Below are positions 42,883-57,800 of a DNA stretch of 64,000 nucleotides, piece by piece. The notes beneath the pieces are model-generated. The model was given only the letters and a program-made list of their open reading frames with translations. It was not told the origin of the DNA and did no database searches. The translations under genes and the position numbers were made by a program. Source of the DNA: Branchiostoma floridae (taxonomy: Eukaryota; Chordata; Leptocardii; Amphioxiformes; Branchiostomatidae); NCBI RefSeq assembly GCF_000003815.2, contig NC_049982.1, positions 31,160,407 to 31,224,406 of the forward strand, written 5' to 3'. How positions within the stretch are numbered: the stretch's first letter is position 1; each line of letters begins with the position of its first letter.

Positions 42883-45800
42883 CTAGTACAGCAACACATG
42901 CAAAGGTACCAGATTTGCAAGTTGATTTACGAAAACTACTAGAAAGGCAACATTTGCAAGCAAATTACATTAAAGTTAACATGACAAACTCAATTATGTT
43001 CATATATATGGTAACCAGCCCATCTAGCTCTGTCCTGCTACTTACTACAATCAAACACCACAGGGTGTCTGCTATCTTACAAGCAGCCGTGGTGACAGCT
43101 GTCTGTTTTAGCTAATTGGTCTGATTTGTTTCGAGAAGAGAAAGAAGGAAATAATAATTATATGAAAACCTTTTTTTCTAATTTTCAACAAACAGGTGCA
43201 GCTACTGTACAGTGGCAGTGCTTTAATTTTTCAAGTTGAGAACTTATCATTCAATACATTTTGTATCAGCTCTTATCTTAACTCAAGACATCTTGCAAAT
43301 TTCAAAAAGAAAAAAAAGTTTTACTTTGTCACTCCATATTTTTCTCTGAAAAACAAAATTGAGAACAATTAAGTTTAAAAAAATGGTGTGACCTTAGTTC
43401 ATAAATATATAATTAATGCTCTCACTGATTCAGTAGCCTGGTATCCAGCTATATTATAGCTCCAGAGTCTCTTCTGTCCTCTTTGCAAATACAGAGGACA
43501 GAAGAGACTTGTCTCAGATATAATACGGCTGGATACCAGGCTACTGATTCAGAAGCATTATGGACTTACTTAGCAAGTACATTGTTTTGTATCCTGTCCA
43601 GTTGCTCAACCGTTGTGGAAGACAGAGGCCTGAGGTATTCATCGTCAGTCAGGAATGATGGTTCTCCGTAACGGTAGTGCAGGAGGTTTTCCTTCTGCAA
43701 TTCCTGTAGTTTACATTCACTCAGGGCACTCATGGGCATGGTGGCTGCATTCGGATAGGCCTCCTGTATCCTGAAGGTAGAAGTGTAAAGCTGCATGATG
43801 ATTATATAAAAGCTCATCTGTGTTGACAATAATCATTATCGGACAAAACTAAACACATCAAAACTGGTTTACTCATCACTAGCCAGAATAAGTTGTGATA
43901 GTATACTGTAAATGCCCCTAAGTTCATGAGGATTAACTTTCGCGGTAGCAGGAAAATGGTGGTGGTGGTTTTAAGTTTGCGGTAGCGCCATAGACTGCAG
44001 TCTCATCCTACAATGGATAAATGTTTTTTGGGCTTTTTAAATTTGCGGTGAAGTGTTCACTGTGAAAACCGCGAACATTTCTGCATTTACAGTAACAGCT
44101 GCAAACAGCAGAGTTTGCATAACAAAGGTTAGCTTGTCCACAGTCCTGAGAAGAGAAGTTATAATGTGTTGTACAAAAACATACAATGTATACTCAGTGA
44201 TATAAGAATCATGGTGGACAGTGGGGAGGAAGATTTATTTATTCATTTTTTAATCTAAAGACAAGTGTGTAGCCTGGGTTAGGTTAAGCAAATCTATGAA
44301 AAAAACCCAACCCACCCTCTTTTTCTGTCAATTTTCTCTGTCCAGAGTCTCCAGACTGTGTAACTGTAAGTGACCTTTTGAGTGACACTCCAGACATTTT
44401 TGGCCCATATCTTAACCTTCTTCCAGAGTTTTTCCATGGGTAACTACAAAAAAGGCCATGAAAAATGGAATTCTACAAACAATTACAAATGTCATATAAT
44501 TGCAAACGTCAGTCCGAAAGTCTCTTTGTGACCGTTAAGTCCTTTGTTCCTGACCACTTTGATACCATAATGAAGACAACTTTTATTTTTGCCACACTTT
44601 TTCGATGCTCATGCTTTCATCAGTTCGGAGGTCATCCATAAAATCAACCTAACATGGCCTAATGTACAGCAACTATGATTACAAGTGAACAGACCTCTGT
44701 ATATTGTTTTCTGCCTCAGGTCGGTCTGACTTGTTCAGTCCCAGCACCATGGGGAAACGGATCCTGATGAACTCAGTCACCAGTTTGGGGAGGACGTTGG
44801 AGTCCCATCCAGGGAGGGTCTCTACCAACCTCCTATTGGACAAACAAAAATACATAGATATTAATGTCATTTATTCTATTGTTGAGCACAATGTATTTAT
44901 ACATACATGTATCCTTCACTGTGTAAAAAAAATTGCAAACAACATCTAGTGACCCTGATCTCGCAACGCCTTTTCAGCATAGGGGGCCCTATACATGCTG
45001 TGATTTGGATACCATATGCTGTGATAATGGCCCCTATACTATATTTCAACAAAGAAAGGGGAGTTTTCTGTAGCTTAACATTAGAATGATTACAAAAAGG
45101 TAAAATTAGGTTGGTCATATTTCCCTATATTTGGCCCTCAAAATGCAGGAAATGTTGTTTTGGCGGGTTTAAGATTAAAAGTTTTTAGGAGAAGGATTCC
45201 CCCTAGACCCTTTGCAGTGCTCATGTCTGCATCACATACCATTTGCTGCACTAAGATGTCCCAAGACTGTGAAAAAATCCTGGTGACCTAGACTTTTTCA
45301 GGACAATTACAAACCTCCATCAAGAGGTACTGTTGCACATTGAATACACAACTCAAAATCCGGGACTGTGCACATGTTGTAGCTCCACTTCAGCAAACAG
45401 CTATTTGCTAATTTCTTCAGTTACAAAGAAGTTTCCACCTGTTTAAGGCTTGACATCAATTGGGCTGGCACAGACTACAGTAGCATAGACTTCAGAACCA
45501 AGGACAAAACCTGGTAGAGAGTTATTCCTTTAAGCTCATAAAGTAAAGCCAACTAAATTCAAACAACTTACTTTGCACATCAAGGCAGCATATAGTTGTG
45601 ATGGAAATGGATTGGTAAGATTTGGGGGGTGAAGTAGTACAGGTTAAAATGAGATAATGGACCAGTTATTTTTTTGAGATTCTGTGCAATTAAGAGAAGT
45701 GTGGAAAACCATTGTGCAATTAACTGGCTTCTACTGTATAGAATTCACATGCATAGCTCAATTCAAGCATTATCCAAAGGGCTAGAATAAGATTTTACAT

Positions 45801-48800
45801 TTTACAGCTAACAGCAAGATACAGAAATATCTAAGATTTTGAGTTTCTTGATTTTTGTTAGTTGCTGTACCTTGTATCGATGCCAGCTGCAGTAAAGGCT
45901 GATTGGATGGTGGATCTAGAAGCATGGTACCCAGTAAACATGTCCAGCAGCTTAAGTGGTCTCTTCACAATGGACTCCCACTTGTTCATGATGTTGTCAT
46001 AGATCCAACGACTACAAGACAAACATGTCAAACAAAAGTTAGTGTCTTAGTATGAAAGTTCATCTGTGTTGGTAGAATACATTAAAGAGGAAATTGCTAA
46101 ACTTTACTTCCAACACGGAAAAATTATAGGGACTTACCCTCTAAATTTTCGGCCGAACTCCATCGGCCTTGTTCACAGAATGACCCTATCTCCAGCTGTG
46201 ACGTCAGGAACACACCACTTTTGTNNNNNNNNNNNNNNNNNNNNNNNNNNNNNNNNNNNNNNNNNNNNNNNNNNNNNNNNNNNNNNNNNNNNNNNNNNNN
46301 NNNNNNNNNNNNNNNNNNNNNNNNNNNNNNNNNNNNNNNNNNNNNNNNNNNNNNNNNNNNNNNNNNNNNNNNNNNNNNNNNNNNNNNNNNNNNNNNNNNN
46401 NNNNNNNNNNNNNNNNNNNNNNNNNNNNNNNNNNNNNNNNNNNNNNNNNNNNNNNNNNNNNNNNNNNNNNNNNNNNNNNNNNNNNNNNGCCGGGGTGAAT
46501 AAGTATCAGAAAGTCTATGCCGCCCCCCATCTCTGTTGAGTGTGGGCCGGTGGTCTCTAAATGATACTTATGACCCCCTCCTGCAAAAGTGGTGTGTTCC
46601 TGACGTCACTGCTGGAGATAGAGATTCTGTGAACAAGGCCGATGGAGTTCAGCCGAAAATTTAGAGGGTAAGTACCTATATTTTTTCCGTGTTGGAAGTA
46701 AAGTTTAGCAATTTCCTATATAAAAGTTAGTGTCAATGGTACAAGGAAAGTACCGTAGCAAAGTGCAGGGCTCGAAATACCACCTGCATAATATGCAGGC
46801 TAGTGCAGGTAAAATTGGAGCTGTGCAGGTATTTCTGGTGTCTACCTGCACCTAACCTGCACTGGTCCATGTACTGGGTTTTATACATTGATATCATATA
46901 ATGTAGGTGTATGTGGATTGCACGCATGCTATTAGCTGCATTGAATGTTACCACCTGTAAAGTATATATTAAGAAAAAAAAAAGCAATGGTTCCTGAACA
47001 ATTTTAGCATATTCCATACTTCCTACGTTCACAGTAGTGCAGGTAAAATTTGTCTGGTGCAGGTAATTTCCAATGTTACCTGCACCAGTGCATGGCAGAA
47101 AAGCATATTTCAAGCCCTGAAGTATAATAATTATTGTATGTCATCATCTTGAAATAGTAGTCCCTTCTATTCATGCACGAACTGCATTTATTGAAGAGAA
47201 AAGTTTCTAAACCCACATGCACTGCATTCCATGATAGGACTCTCAAACTTGTCACATTGTGTAACTGAGAAAGATCAAGTTCAGCACTGTTTTCATTTCA
47301 GCACTAAGGACAGGGAAAAGTGGTTGGCTGGCTAGGTTTGACTGTATAACCACATTAATAATCTATGGCTGGGTTTACACACAGGTTTTCCGAGTCAACC
47401 GAGGGTACACTCCACCAGAATCCGACTCAAGAATGCTCTGTACATGTATACACACAAGGAAGTGACTTGGAACTCCTAGCTGTGCCGGCAGTATAGTAAA
47501 TTGTACACTTTGAATTAGGTATAAAAAAGTATGGCATAAAGAGTAAGAAACAAATTTTTTCACATTTGTGCTTAAAGTGCCTTTACTGATTTCATATACC
47601 TCTGGCCTGAGCATTCCATAACTCTCTCGGGAAATGCTGACTGACTTGAGCATGGTTTCAAAGCTACTCAAGTTGGTTCTGGATTGAAATCACCTGAGTA
47701 GCCTGAATTTCTGCACGTTAAAGAACCCGCTGCATGTGCGAACATGTAGCGGATCAGACCATTCCGGCCAAAATGGGGTAGGGAATTTCCCTAGCAGCCC
47801 TCGTAACCCCTGCTTTGCCTATTCGGGTCAGTTAGTCCTCACTCATAGTGAGCAATTGGGCTGGTCTCAATCATGATGTTTCTGACCTAGGGCGAAGAGA
47901 TGCTGTTACAGTTCCAATCATGTAACCAGTAACCTTGGAGTGGCCTTCGGGCCTTGTTACGTGGTGTCCATTTATAAGTAAAAAAAAAAAATAAGAGTCC
48001 TGAGTTGACTACACTAAGACAGAATCGGTAGGGGTGTACTCCAAGTTGACTAAGAAAAAGTGTATTTAACATTCGCTTATTTCTACTTTTTGCGAAATGA
48101 TTGACAGAAAAGCCTTTTCAAGATGCCAACCCAGAGAGCAGACTGTAAGGTTTGATTCATTCAAACTGGGAAGGACACATTGGCTCTGGAAGAAGGGTAC
48201 TTGAGTAGCCTGAATTTCTGTTAATACAGTCTTGAGCTGAGTCAGAATCAGTAGGAATGTACTCCAAGTTGACTAGAAAAAGTGTGTAACATTATTCAGT
48301 TATTTAGTAGGTACTACTCTTTTCGATGTGTGACTTGTGTACCTCAAGCGTGTTTCTCCCAAACACTGCACCTAACTTTCTATCCGAGGAACAGCCCTAA
48401 GTGTGAATCTAGGTACTACGCATGAGTGAAGTGAGGAAAGTTGAATGTGTATTAAAAGTACCTTTCCCAAAGGGCACATCAGCAGTTTTGAACTCAGACC
48501 TCTGGGGTTTGGGCCAAACAACTTACCAATTCCCAAAAATAGTTTCATCAGGTTAGTAGAATATAGGACATAGGGGAATTCTTTTTAAGGAGGCTATCTG
48601 GATAAGAAAGTCAACCCCAGTGATGAACCAAGACGAGGCGGGATACAAGCTAAGCCATGTTGGGATTGTTTTCTCCCTGCAAAAGCGCCACCTACATCGG
48701 CTACATATAGCATGCAGTGAGAAGCAGAACTCCAGTTAGAAGCTCTGACGAAGGTGTCTGATAGACATCGAAACGTGAACAATGTAAGTACCTGCAGGTT

Positions 48801-51800
48801 GTGTAAAAGTAATTCTCCTATAACCTTACCAATTGACCCACACTATGCCACAATGAATCCCTGTATAAACCCTGGGCCCAGGACTTACTGTATTTCAATG
48901 TTGAGCCACCGGACATCCTTGGTTGGATCGTACCCTGTGGTCTCCTCCCCGTTCTCATCTGTCTGTCCTGATGCATCAATGATGTGGATCAGAACATCAG
49001 CATCTAACAGATCATTCAAGAACCTGGGAACAGACAGCAATGGGTCATCATCAATCTGAAAGTTACAACATTAACATGCTAATAGCTACAACAAACATGA
49101 CTAGTTTCATCAGGTTGATAGTGGTCATTAGATAAAGAGAGTTGTTTAACACAACCACAAATTTATTTACACCGATGTTTTGATGAAGACATAAAAAATT
49201 TGGTGGTGTCTATGCCTTCCAAAGTATCCCTGATTGAAGAATTTTACATTCCCAGTTTTTGCTGCAGTTTTGAGTCTGCAACGATAGCACTATAGTCACA
49301 TACTGCACATTACAACAGATAGACACAATTACTAGCAACTGGGCAAGGTTGCTACATTACCAAAAATGATTATTTTTGTGTATCTTGTTTTTCTTCCTCA
49401 CAGAAAATTTATCTTCCAGGAAGAAAATTATTCTGTCCCCAAGAAATCTGAGAAAAACGTGCTTGTCCATGGGACAAGCAAATTTTTGCTTGAATTTTTT
49501 TACACATCTTTGAGATTAATATTCTTACACGAAGAATACTTTTCTTCCATCAAGAGCAAAAATTCTTGTTTTTCTTAAAAGTTATAAAAAAGCAAGCATT
49601 TCTAGATTTTGCTTAAAGTTCTAGAAAATTCTTAGGTGTGAGAAAAATTTTCTTCACCAAAGAAGAATAAGAAAATTGTTCTTTGTGTGAGAATTAAGAT
49701 TTTTTGGTAGTTTCTTGTTTTGCTTAGAATTTTATTCTACATTGTCTTCTCAACAAGAATATTTTTCTTCATATAAGAATTGTCCATGGGGTAAGCAAAA
49801 CGAGCAAAAATCATTTTTGGTAGTGTACAAACAGACACTGTTGGCAGTGCTGGCATGATCAACTGTCATTGATCAAACCATGTCAAGCCTTGGGACATGT
49901 AGCAATCTAAATGTATTCAATGTTCAGGGATTTACTTGTTTATTTTGCATCTTCACCATAACAGTTCTGAAGCTTCCAACACATCACAATATGGTACAAT
50001 GTACATATACATGCAGTGTTTAGACACTAAAGAGGGTAGGCAAGGAGAAACAAGAACATTTCTGCCAAAAGGTATTTACTCAAGCAACTGGATATGGTTT
50101 TGAAACGGTCAGACGTTTCGGATAGAATCCACTATCCTTCGTCAGTGACACTGAAGTGATCTGGAAGAAACAGGTCTTTTATACTCTAACTATGAATGAA
50201 GACAATTTCAGATGTCCAATAGGAAACGTTGTAAGACAATTCAGACTGAAGACATTTGGATTCCAAAGAAAACAAACTTAAGGTAAGGCAAACTCAAGCT
50301 TAAGACAATTTGGATTTCAAAGGATAGCAAGGCTGAGACACAGTTATTGCAAAGTGCATTCAATTTGAATTATCTTACAACGTTTCCTATTGGACAGCTG
50401 AAATTGTCTTCATTCATAGTAGAGTATAAAAGACCTGTTTCTTCCAGATCACTTCAATGTCACTGACGAAGGATAGTGGATTCTATCCGAAATGACTGAC
50501 CGTTTCCAAAACCATATTCAGTTGCTTGAGTAACTACTTTTTGGTGTCTTATTACCTGGATGTCTAACCTACATCGACGTAGTTGTGGTAACAAAAGCAA
50601 AATACTTGAAAAATCGTCATACTTTACCTAAATTAAGGATGACAAAGAAGAAGAAGGTTGAGACAAGGTGTTAAATCATAAACATATTTGAATATTAAGG
50701 TATTACCTGTTTCCTCTTCCCTTGCCATCGGCTGCCCCAGGAACTAACCCTGCAACATCCTTCAACAACACAGGTACCAGTCTCTCCCCTTTGTAGTTAT
50801 GGCCATAGGCTGGAGAAATGTTTCCACAATTCATTTCATTTAAAGGCACATCGTGTAACATTTTGGGCCAAGAAAACAAAAATATTCTTGAGAAGAAAAC
50901 CTTCAAGTGACAATATGTCATGTACAACAACTTTTTAGCATGTTTGCATCATTATATTATCATGGCAGGTGTTTATGAACTGTAGAAAGCAAGCTGCGCA
51001 TTTTAGGCCTGCTAAGTTTCTGAAACAATCTTAAACTACACCCTCCTGTTCCAAACAACATACTGTAACAATGGCTTAAAACATCAAAGTCTGTATGGTG
51101 CAAAGGAATTATTGTAACCTCCCTTCATAAAAACTACGCAACTCTATAGCGTTGATTTCAAATACTAATTGTTAAGAAATGGTAGGAAAATGTACTTTCT
51201 ATATTTGTCTTAGTGTTACGTACTGGAAATTTATGAACAATGAATACTTTTCTAAACAGATGGAAGAGTGGAAAACTTCAAAGGCTTCTCTGATATCATC
51301 CAAATAAAAATGATGGGGGGGGGGGGGGTCATAAGCCTGACAGTATGTTCCTAACATTTACTTTGAACATTTGACCACAATCACATTATTATAAACATTG
51401 CATGATAGAAAAAAATTACCTGCTTCACATCGATGGTCCATCTTGGCACAAGGACAGGGCACACTGAAGTAGGCAATGCCAAAGTTGGGCTCTATAGTAG
51501 TGAAGGGGTGGGCCGCAGTTCTGGCCTGGTTTTGGGCCATGGCTGCATTGAAAAAGGTGGACTTTCCAGCAGAGGGCTTACCCTGGAGAAGAAATTAGTA
51601 AAGGACAATTCAGTACAAATAAACAAAGTACCTGAATAAAAGCAAGTTATTCAAATTCCTACTAGTACTAGTACCACACAGATCAAAATTAGCACTGGAA
51701 AAAGATGAAAGCATTTGTATCAAAATGTTAGGCATTGAAATCCACTCTCTGTTTTGAGCTTAGAGCTTGTCTCATAAGTGCCCGGTTCACTAAACCTAGC

Positions 51801-54800
51801 AAATATCATTCAATTTACTGTTTATGAATAATGTCTCTGTCGTCAATGAAAACCACTGTTGTTCAGGTTTGTCAAGTAAAGTTTCGGCACTTTAGATCAG
51901 TATATAAACCTCTGTTACTGAACGGTGTTGTGTGGGACCGCGTGGCGCAGTGGCTGCATTTGCGGCTCGAGACCGAGAGGTTCCTGGTTCGAATCCAGCT
52001 GCTGTGTCACCGATCTTGTGCCCTTGAGAAAGGCATGCCTTTACACGACTTTCCTCACTTAACTCAGGTGTAAATGAGTTAATCTAGTGGCCTTGTGTGG
52101 CTTGGTGGGGCTATGTGGCCAAGACAGGCCTTAGGGGCATGTTCGGGCATGAGCGGCCGCGACCCGCCATGGCACACGTGTCGGGGGGTAAGAGGAACCC
52201 CTTACATCCTTGGTTAGAAGTCCTCCTAAGTGACGGATACTCCGAACAACAAAAGCTGCATCTGCTGGAGCCGCCTCACACGTTGCATACAGTTGCCCCT
52301 GTGAGACTTAGTGCTCAAGCAGACGAGAGGGTGGAGAAGTAATTGCACACGCCTCCTTCACCATAAAAAGTCATGTGCAGGTCAGGCAAACAGGCAAATA
52401 GCCTGTCTGCCTCCTCATCTGTCCAATCGACAGCAGAAAACAAAAAACAAAAAAACTGAACGGTGTTCAGTAGCTCAGATGTTTTCTTAGGTTAACACAT
52501 CCCTACTTAGGCTTAAGTCACCTTTGCAAACTGGGGCCCGACTGGGATGTCTTAAGAAACAAAAAATCAAATTGTATACCTAGAAAAATACACAGATTAT
52601 ACCCTTAAATCTTATTTTGACATTTTGTGTATTTTGAATCTTTTATATCATTCTTTTCGCTCACAAAAGCTGCCTGGCCGGGCCCCTTTTTTAAAAATGT
52701 GACCTAAGCCTTTAAATGAACAGTTGAGTATATAAGAACAAGGCTTTTCTTAATGAGATATTTTGTTTGTCACATGAATATGGCGGTACATTGTGTGTGT
52801 GCGTGTGCATAAATGTGTATGTGTGTGAAAATAGCATGCATCCAGCCTGCCAGTATGTAAGGTGGAAATGGTGTATGAGGATACTTGGAGAATTGGAAAA
52901 TGTGGTTTGGCCCTGCTCCAAAGTTGTAGACAATCATAACTACACCCACACATGTCTGGGCATTAAGGATATAATATATACCCATGTAGAGCTTGTTTCT
53001 ATCAGTGTTAAGTAATGTTATGTATGAGCTTACCACCAGTCCTATGACAAAGTTCCATCTCCCTCCAGTGTTTCTGCTGTCTGTAACCTCAGGATCCACA
53101 GGTGAGGACAGCAGGTCTGAGAAGTCTGATGGTTCTTCTTCTGCCTGATCCTGACAGTAAAAACAAGAAATCAAGATGTCATATCTATGTGAAACATAAT
53201 ATAGACATTTTGTAACTTTTTTAACAAAACTGTGCATTTTAAACATTACATGTTTCATTCTGACTCACAAACCATCCTCAGTTTTCTGACTTCTTTACCA
53301 TCAATACATGATGTACAACTGTACATTATTTACCAAAATATAATATGTATATGCCAATATACTATATTACATAGGCATAGCCACCTGAGTGACAGGAATT
53401 TGAAGTGAAGGGAAAAATATCAGATTTGTAGGAGTGACAGAAAGTAGGTTTGAAATTCAGAAATGGTAAAATGAGTCATTTATCAACCTTGGCTGACAGA
53501 CATTCTATGTCATGGAAGACACCACTTATTCATGGGGAGGTATGTTTTGTTCTTTGAATTTTCAAATTAAGAGTCATTGCACGAGAAAACCAGGCAGAGG
53601 CCGGAAGATGGGGGTCGGCCAAATCGGCTCATACTTTGTATGTGACTGATTGTGTGATAGGTATGTGGAACTATGAACAGCCATATACTTAAAACCCTCC
53701 AGCTATTTTTCGTTATGGCGTTCTGGGACCCCCCTCAGGGACCCTCCAAAATCCAACAATTTATGCCTGAAAATTACTGAAATTTCGATGGCTATTCTGA
53801 AAAATCTAATTAAGGTACGAACAAAAGTTTTGCATTTCCATATAGCATGGGTTTTAAAGTGTTACAGACCAAAAGTTGAAGATGATGCATTAAAGATAAG
53901 AGGGTGTGCTAGGGGGTTACCTGAACCATTGAAAGCAGAATTTTTGTCACTGTAAATTTTAGTCATTTTTAAGAGTCATTGCAGGAGAAAACCAGGCAGA
54001 GGTCGGAAGATGGGGGTCGGCCAAATCAACTCAAACTTTTTATGTGGGATAGGTATGGGGAACTATGAACAGCCATATGATTAAAACCCTCCAGCTATTT
54101 CCCATTATGGCGTTGTGGGGTCCCCCTCTGAGACCCTCCAAAATCAAACTATTGATGACTGAAAATTACTGAAATTGCGATGGCTATTCTGATACATCTG
54201 ATTACGATATGACAAAAAGTTTTATATTCCCATATTCCATGTGTTCTTAAGTTTTACTGATAAAAATTTGAAGATGAAGTATTGAAATTAAGAGGGTGTT
54301 ACAGGGGGTTACCAGAACCAATGAAAACACGATTTTCAACTCTCTGAATTTCTGTGATCTTTAAGGGGCTTGTTCTCCGACAACCAGCAATTTAAATGAA
54401 TGGTTTTACCTTTACTAGAGAGAGGAATATCTACTAATTGAAAATCAAGCGTCGTCTAATTGGGCCATGTATACCACGAGCCGTGAGCTCGTGTCTTTAT
54501 GGGGATTTTCCAGGTTTTTGACTATGTTAAAACAGGTAATATCTGCTCACTAAGGGGTAATGGACGGCAACTTTTTGGTGTCCCTGTGTAGGATCACTGC
54601 TTAATTGTCAAAAATGCTTCAACCAATTGCAAGTAATTATTGGGGCTCTGTATTGGGGATATAAGGCTACTTGAAAATGAATTATGCTGGGTTTTACCCG
54701 TATTTGTTGCTCTGTAAGTGCTCAATATGGGGTAAGTTATGTCATTTATAGTATTCTTAACTGTCAAAAAAAGCAATACCTATTTACTGCTATTCATTTG

Positions 54801-57800
54801 GGCTCTGTATGGGGCATATAAGGATATGTGAAATGGAATTAAGCTGCTTTTACACATCTCAGTATCTCTAAGACGTCAATTAGTTTAAGTCCCTTACAAA
54901 GTGTGCTTTCCCTATGTGATACATAAGGAAAAAGGATCTACATGGGGGTTATCAGTATACTCCACTGCACTGCATTTACTGCACTGCAGGCCACATGAGT
55001 GACCGCATACAATGATAGGCAATCTACAACATAGAAACATGACCCTAACAAAGACTTTTAGCTATTAACAAAATACGATGTGTAAAAGAATACCAATGGT
55101 TTGTTAGTATGCCTGACTGTTCATTTATTCATCACCATAAGGACAGACTAGAAACATTAAGTTTATGAGAAACCTACATATAGAACCCTATTACAATGGA
55201 GCATTCTCTATGCACTGTTGAAATGCATATTTTCACAAATGCACACTTTCAGTTTTCTTGGACTGGTACGATAAGCTGGGTCTGATGTAATTTTTTACCT
55301 GCAAAGGGTAAGAGATTACGATTGTGGCTAGGCCTAAAAATTCACATGTTTGGTACAGAGTTTCTACACAGTTGTAAAAATCATGTTGCAAAACTTTGTC
55401 AAATTACAAAAAAAATCAACTTGCACATGTACATGTGGATAGGATGTTCTCTAATGCCTGTATGAAAGAGACTTTCCTTGTCGTAGAGCCTGTAGTGGGT
55501 AAATGGAAATGATCTGATATGCACTTCAGTTGCTTTAGCTTTATTGATTTGGGCCCTTTGGTTTTAGCCTGAGTTTGCACAAGTTTATGTCTTCAAACAT
55601 GACAGGATGACTGTAGTCAATACTTAGAATTAAAGTATACACTGTCTTCCGCAGCGCCTGCATGCCACTTGCTTTCCTCATCTATCGCTTCCATGTCAGT
55701 GACCATAAATTCTGTGCTTTCTTGCTGTCTTTGTGCTGCTGAAAGTTTGTAATAGCTTGTAATCTGCTTGGCCGTGTGCCCCCAAATTGAAAATGTCAGT
55801 CAGATAGGCCTAAGTTTTCATCTTGTCTGACATCCGTTGGCCGCATTTCCTAGTCCGGATTGCCCAGCCGTCATTGACAACTTGGTAGGACGCCCAATCC
55901 GGATTCTTCTCCTTGTGACTGTGAGGCTAGGCCAGGGCAATGAGTAGGGCTAGGTACCGGTACAAAACCGGTTTTTCTCATCGGACCGGTCCAGAAAAAC
56001 CGGACCTGAAAAAATTCGGTGGACCGGATGTTGGACCGATTGGAAAAGGAACTGATTATATGATCAGGCATTGACACGTTTTGGGGGTTATCGGTTAAGG
56101 CAAATAACAAGAGCGAAGCAGAGTACACTCTATAGTACTTTTACCAACTTTTACAGTCAATCGACCTACCCTTGTGGGATTTTTACAACACCAGTGGGAG
56201 TCGAATACTACACAATACAGATTTTTTTGCAGCAAAATGGACCATTGTTTTGCGAATCTTCCATTCACAAGTTTTCACATAATGAATCAGGATCAGGTCC
56301 AAACCTAGACCTGATCCTCTGGATCTAATCCGGACCTGGACCTGAATTTTCTGTACTGGTACCCACCCCTAGCCATGAGCTATATACCAGTCACAGCTTG
56401 AGCCCTTCTTGTGTATTCTGTTGTACAATGTATGTAACGTTGGACTCCTGCTCCAGTTCTTTAAAGTGTTCTCCAACGTCTTCTAGCTTGTTGGCTGAGC
56501 TGAAGGCTGTCACACATCCTGGCTCAGGGCAGCAGAACAACGCTGACTTTGACCAACTGCCGATGTTGTGATGTGACTCGTTTGTGACTGTGGGGTACCA
56601 AACGGTGCTGTGTCAGGGTTGGAAGGTCATGTATCTGTGGCACTGTGGCAAAGTTCACTACTTCTCCAACCCCAACACCAAAGGCTCTCTAGACTCGTAC
56701 TAGCATGTCTCAATCAGTTGCAAACAAGAAATTGTTCTATGACTTGAAATCTTCCCATTTTTGCCTTGCACTGCTCTTAACTTGCTTCACCTGTTTGTGC
56801 CACCGCAATTCTACAGTCCTCTATGCCTTCATGGGACCCCCCACGTTTCTTTCATGTATTCAGCGGTCAAGACAACGGTGTATTTCATTGACGTACCGCC
56901 TTATGTGAGTCTTCATTGATGCTATCTTGCGGTCACAAATGTCCTTGCCTCCTGAGGGTCTGAGAAGTCGAAGCACAGAACTTATATGCTAGTTTTCTGA
57001 CCGATCGCTGGCAGAGACAAAATCAGCGGAGCACTGAGGTAACACCTTGCAATTTCTCAAAAACACTTTTATTAGTAAAAGATTCTCGGACTTGACGGTC
57101 TGAAATACACTTTGTAGAATAGCACAGACACTGCTGACCAGTCCTATCGGCAGTTGTTGAAAATGTGGACAAAACACTCCACATACTTGCCTTCATCGTC
57201 CTTCGTAATTACTACAGCCATTGGGATCCATAACTCCATACTAAAAAAAATTGGGACTTTTAATTCGATGGCTCTTTATTCATAATTCACCAACCCACCT
57301 ATCTCACATGCAAAGTATGCGCAGAAGATTGCTGACCCAGTTCTTCTCGCTTCTGCCAAAGATTTCTGATGCAATGACGGTTAGAGTATATCATGTACGT
57401 GGAGACCTGATAACCCCCATGCAGAGCCTCTTTCATTAAGCACCACATGGTAAATACATAATCATTATGATTCTGTAAGGAATGTACTATTTGAGGACTT
57501 ACAGAGCAACAAATGCGGGTAAAAACCTGCATAATTCATTTTCAAGTAGCTTTATATCCCCCATACAGAGCCCCAATAACTACTTGCAATTAGTTGAAGC
57601 ATTCTTGACAATTAAGCAGTGATCCTACACAGGGACACCAAAAAGTTGCCGTCCATTACCCCTTAGTGAGCAGATATTACCTGTTTTAACATAGTCAAAA
57701 ACCTGGGAAATCCCCATAAAGACCCCCCGCTCACGGCTCGTGGTATACTTGGCCCAATTAGACGACGCTTGATTTTCAATTAGTAGATATTCCTCTCTCC

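Noticed and set aside
46204..46539. Open frames of 93-157 codons across the gap
   Set aside because: They consist of N bases.
51934..52010. tRNA gene (A- and B-box-like sequence)
   Set aside because: The A and B boxes are present but no acceptor stem closes, and the same SINE body follows in several copies with a target duplication. It is a SINE head.
52750..53015. Frames rich in Cys/His/Val over a TGTG repeat
   Set aside because: Low-complexity TG/CA sequence; intronic.
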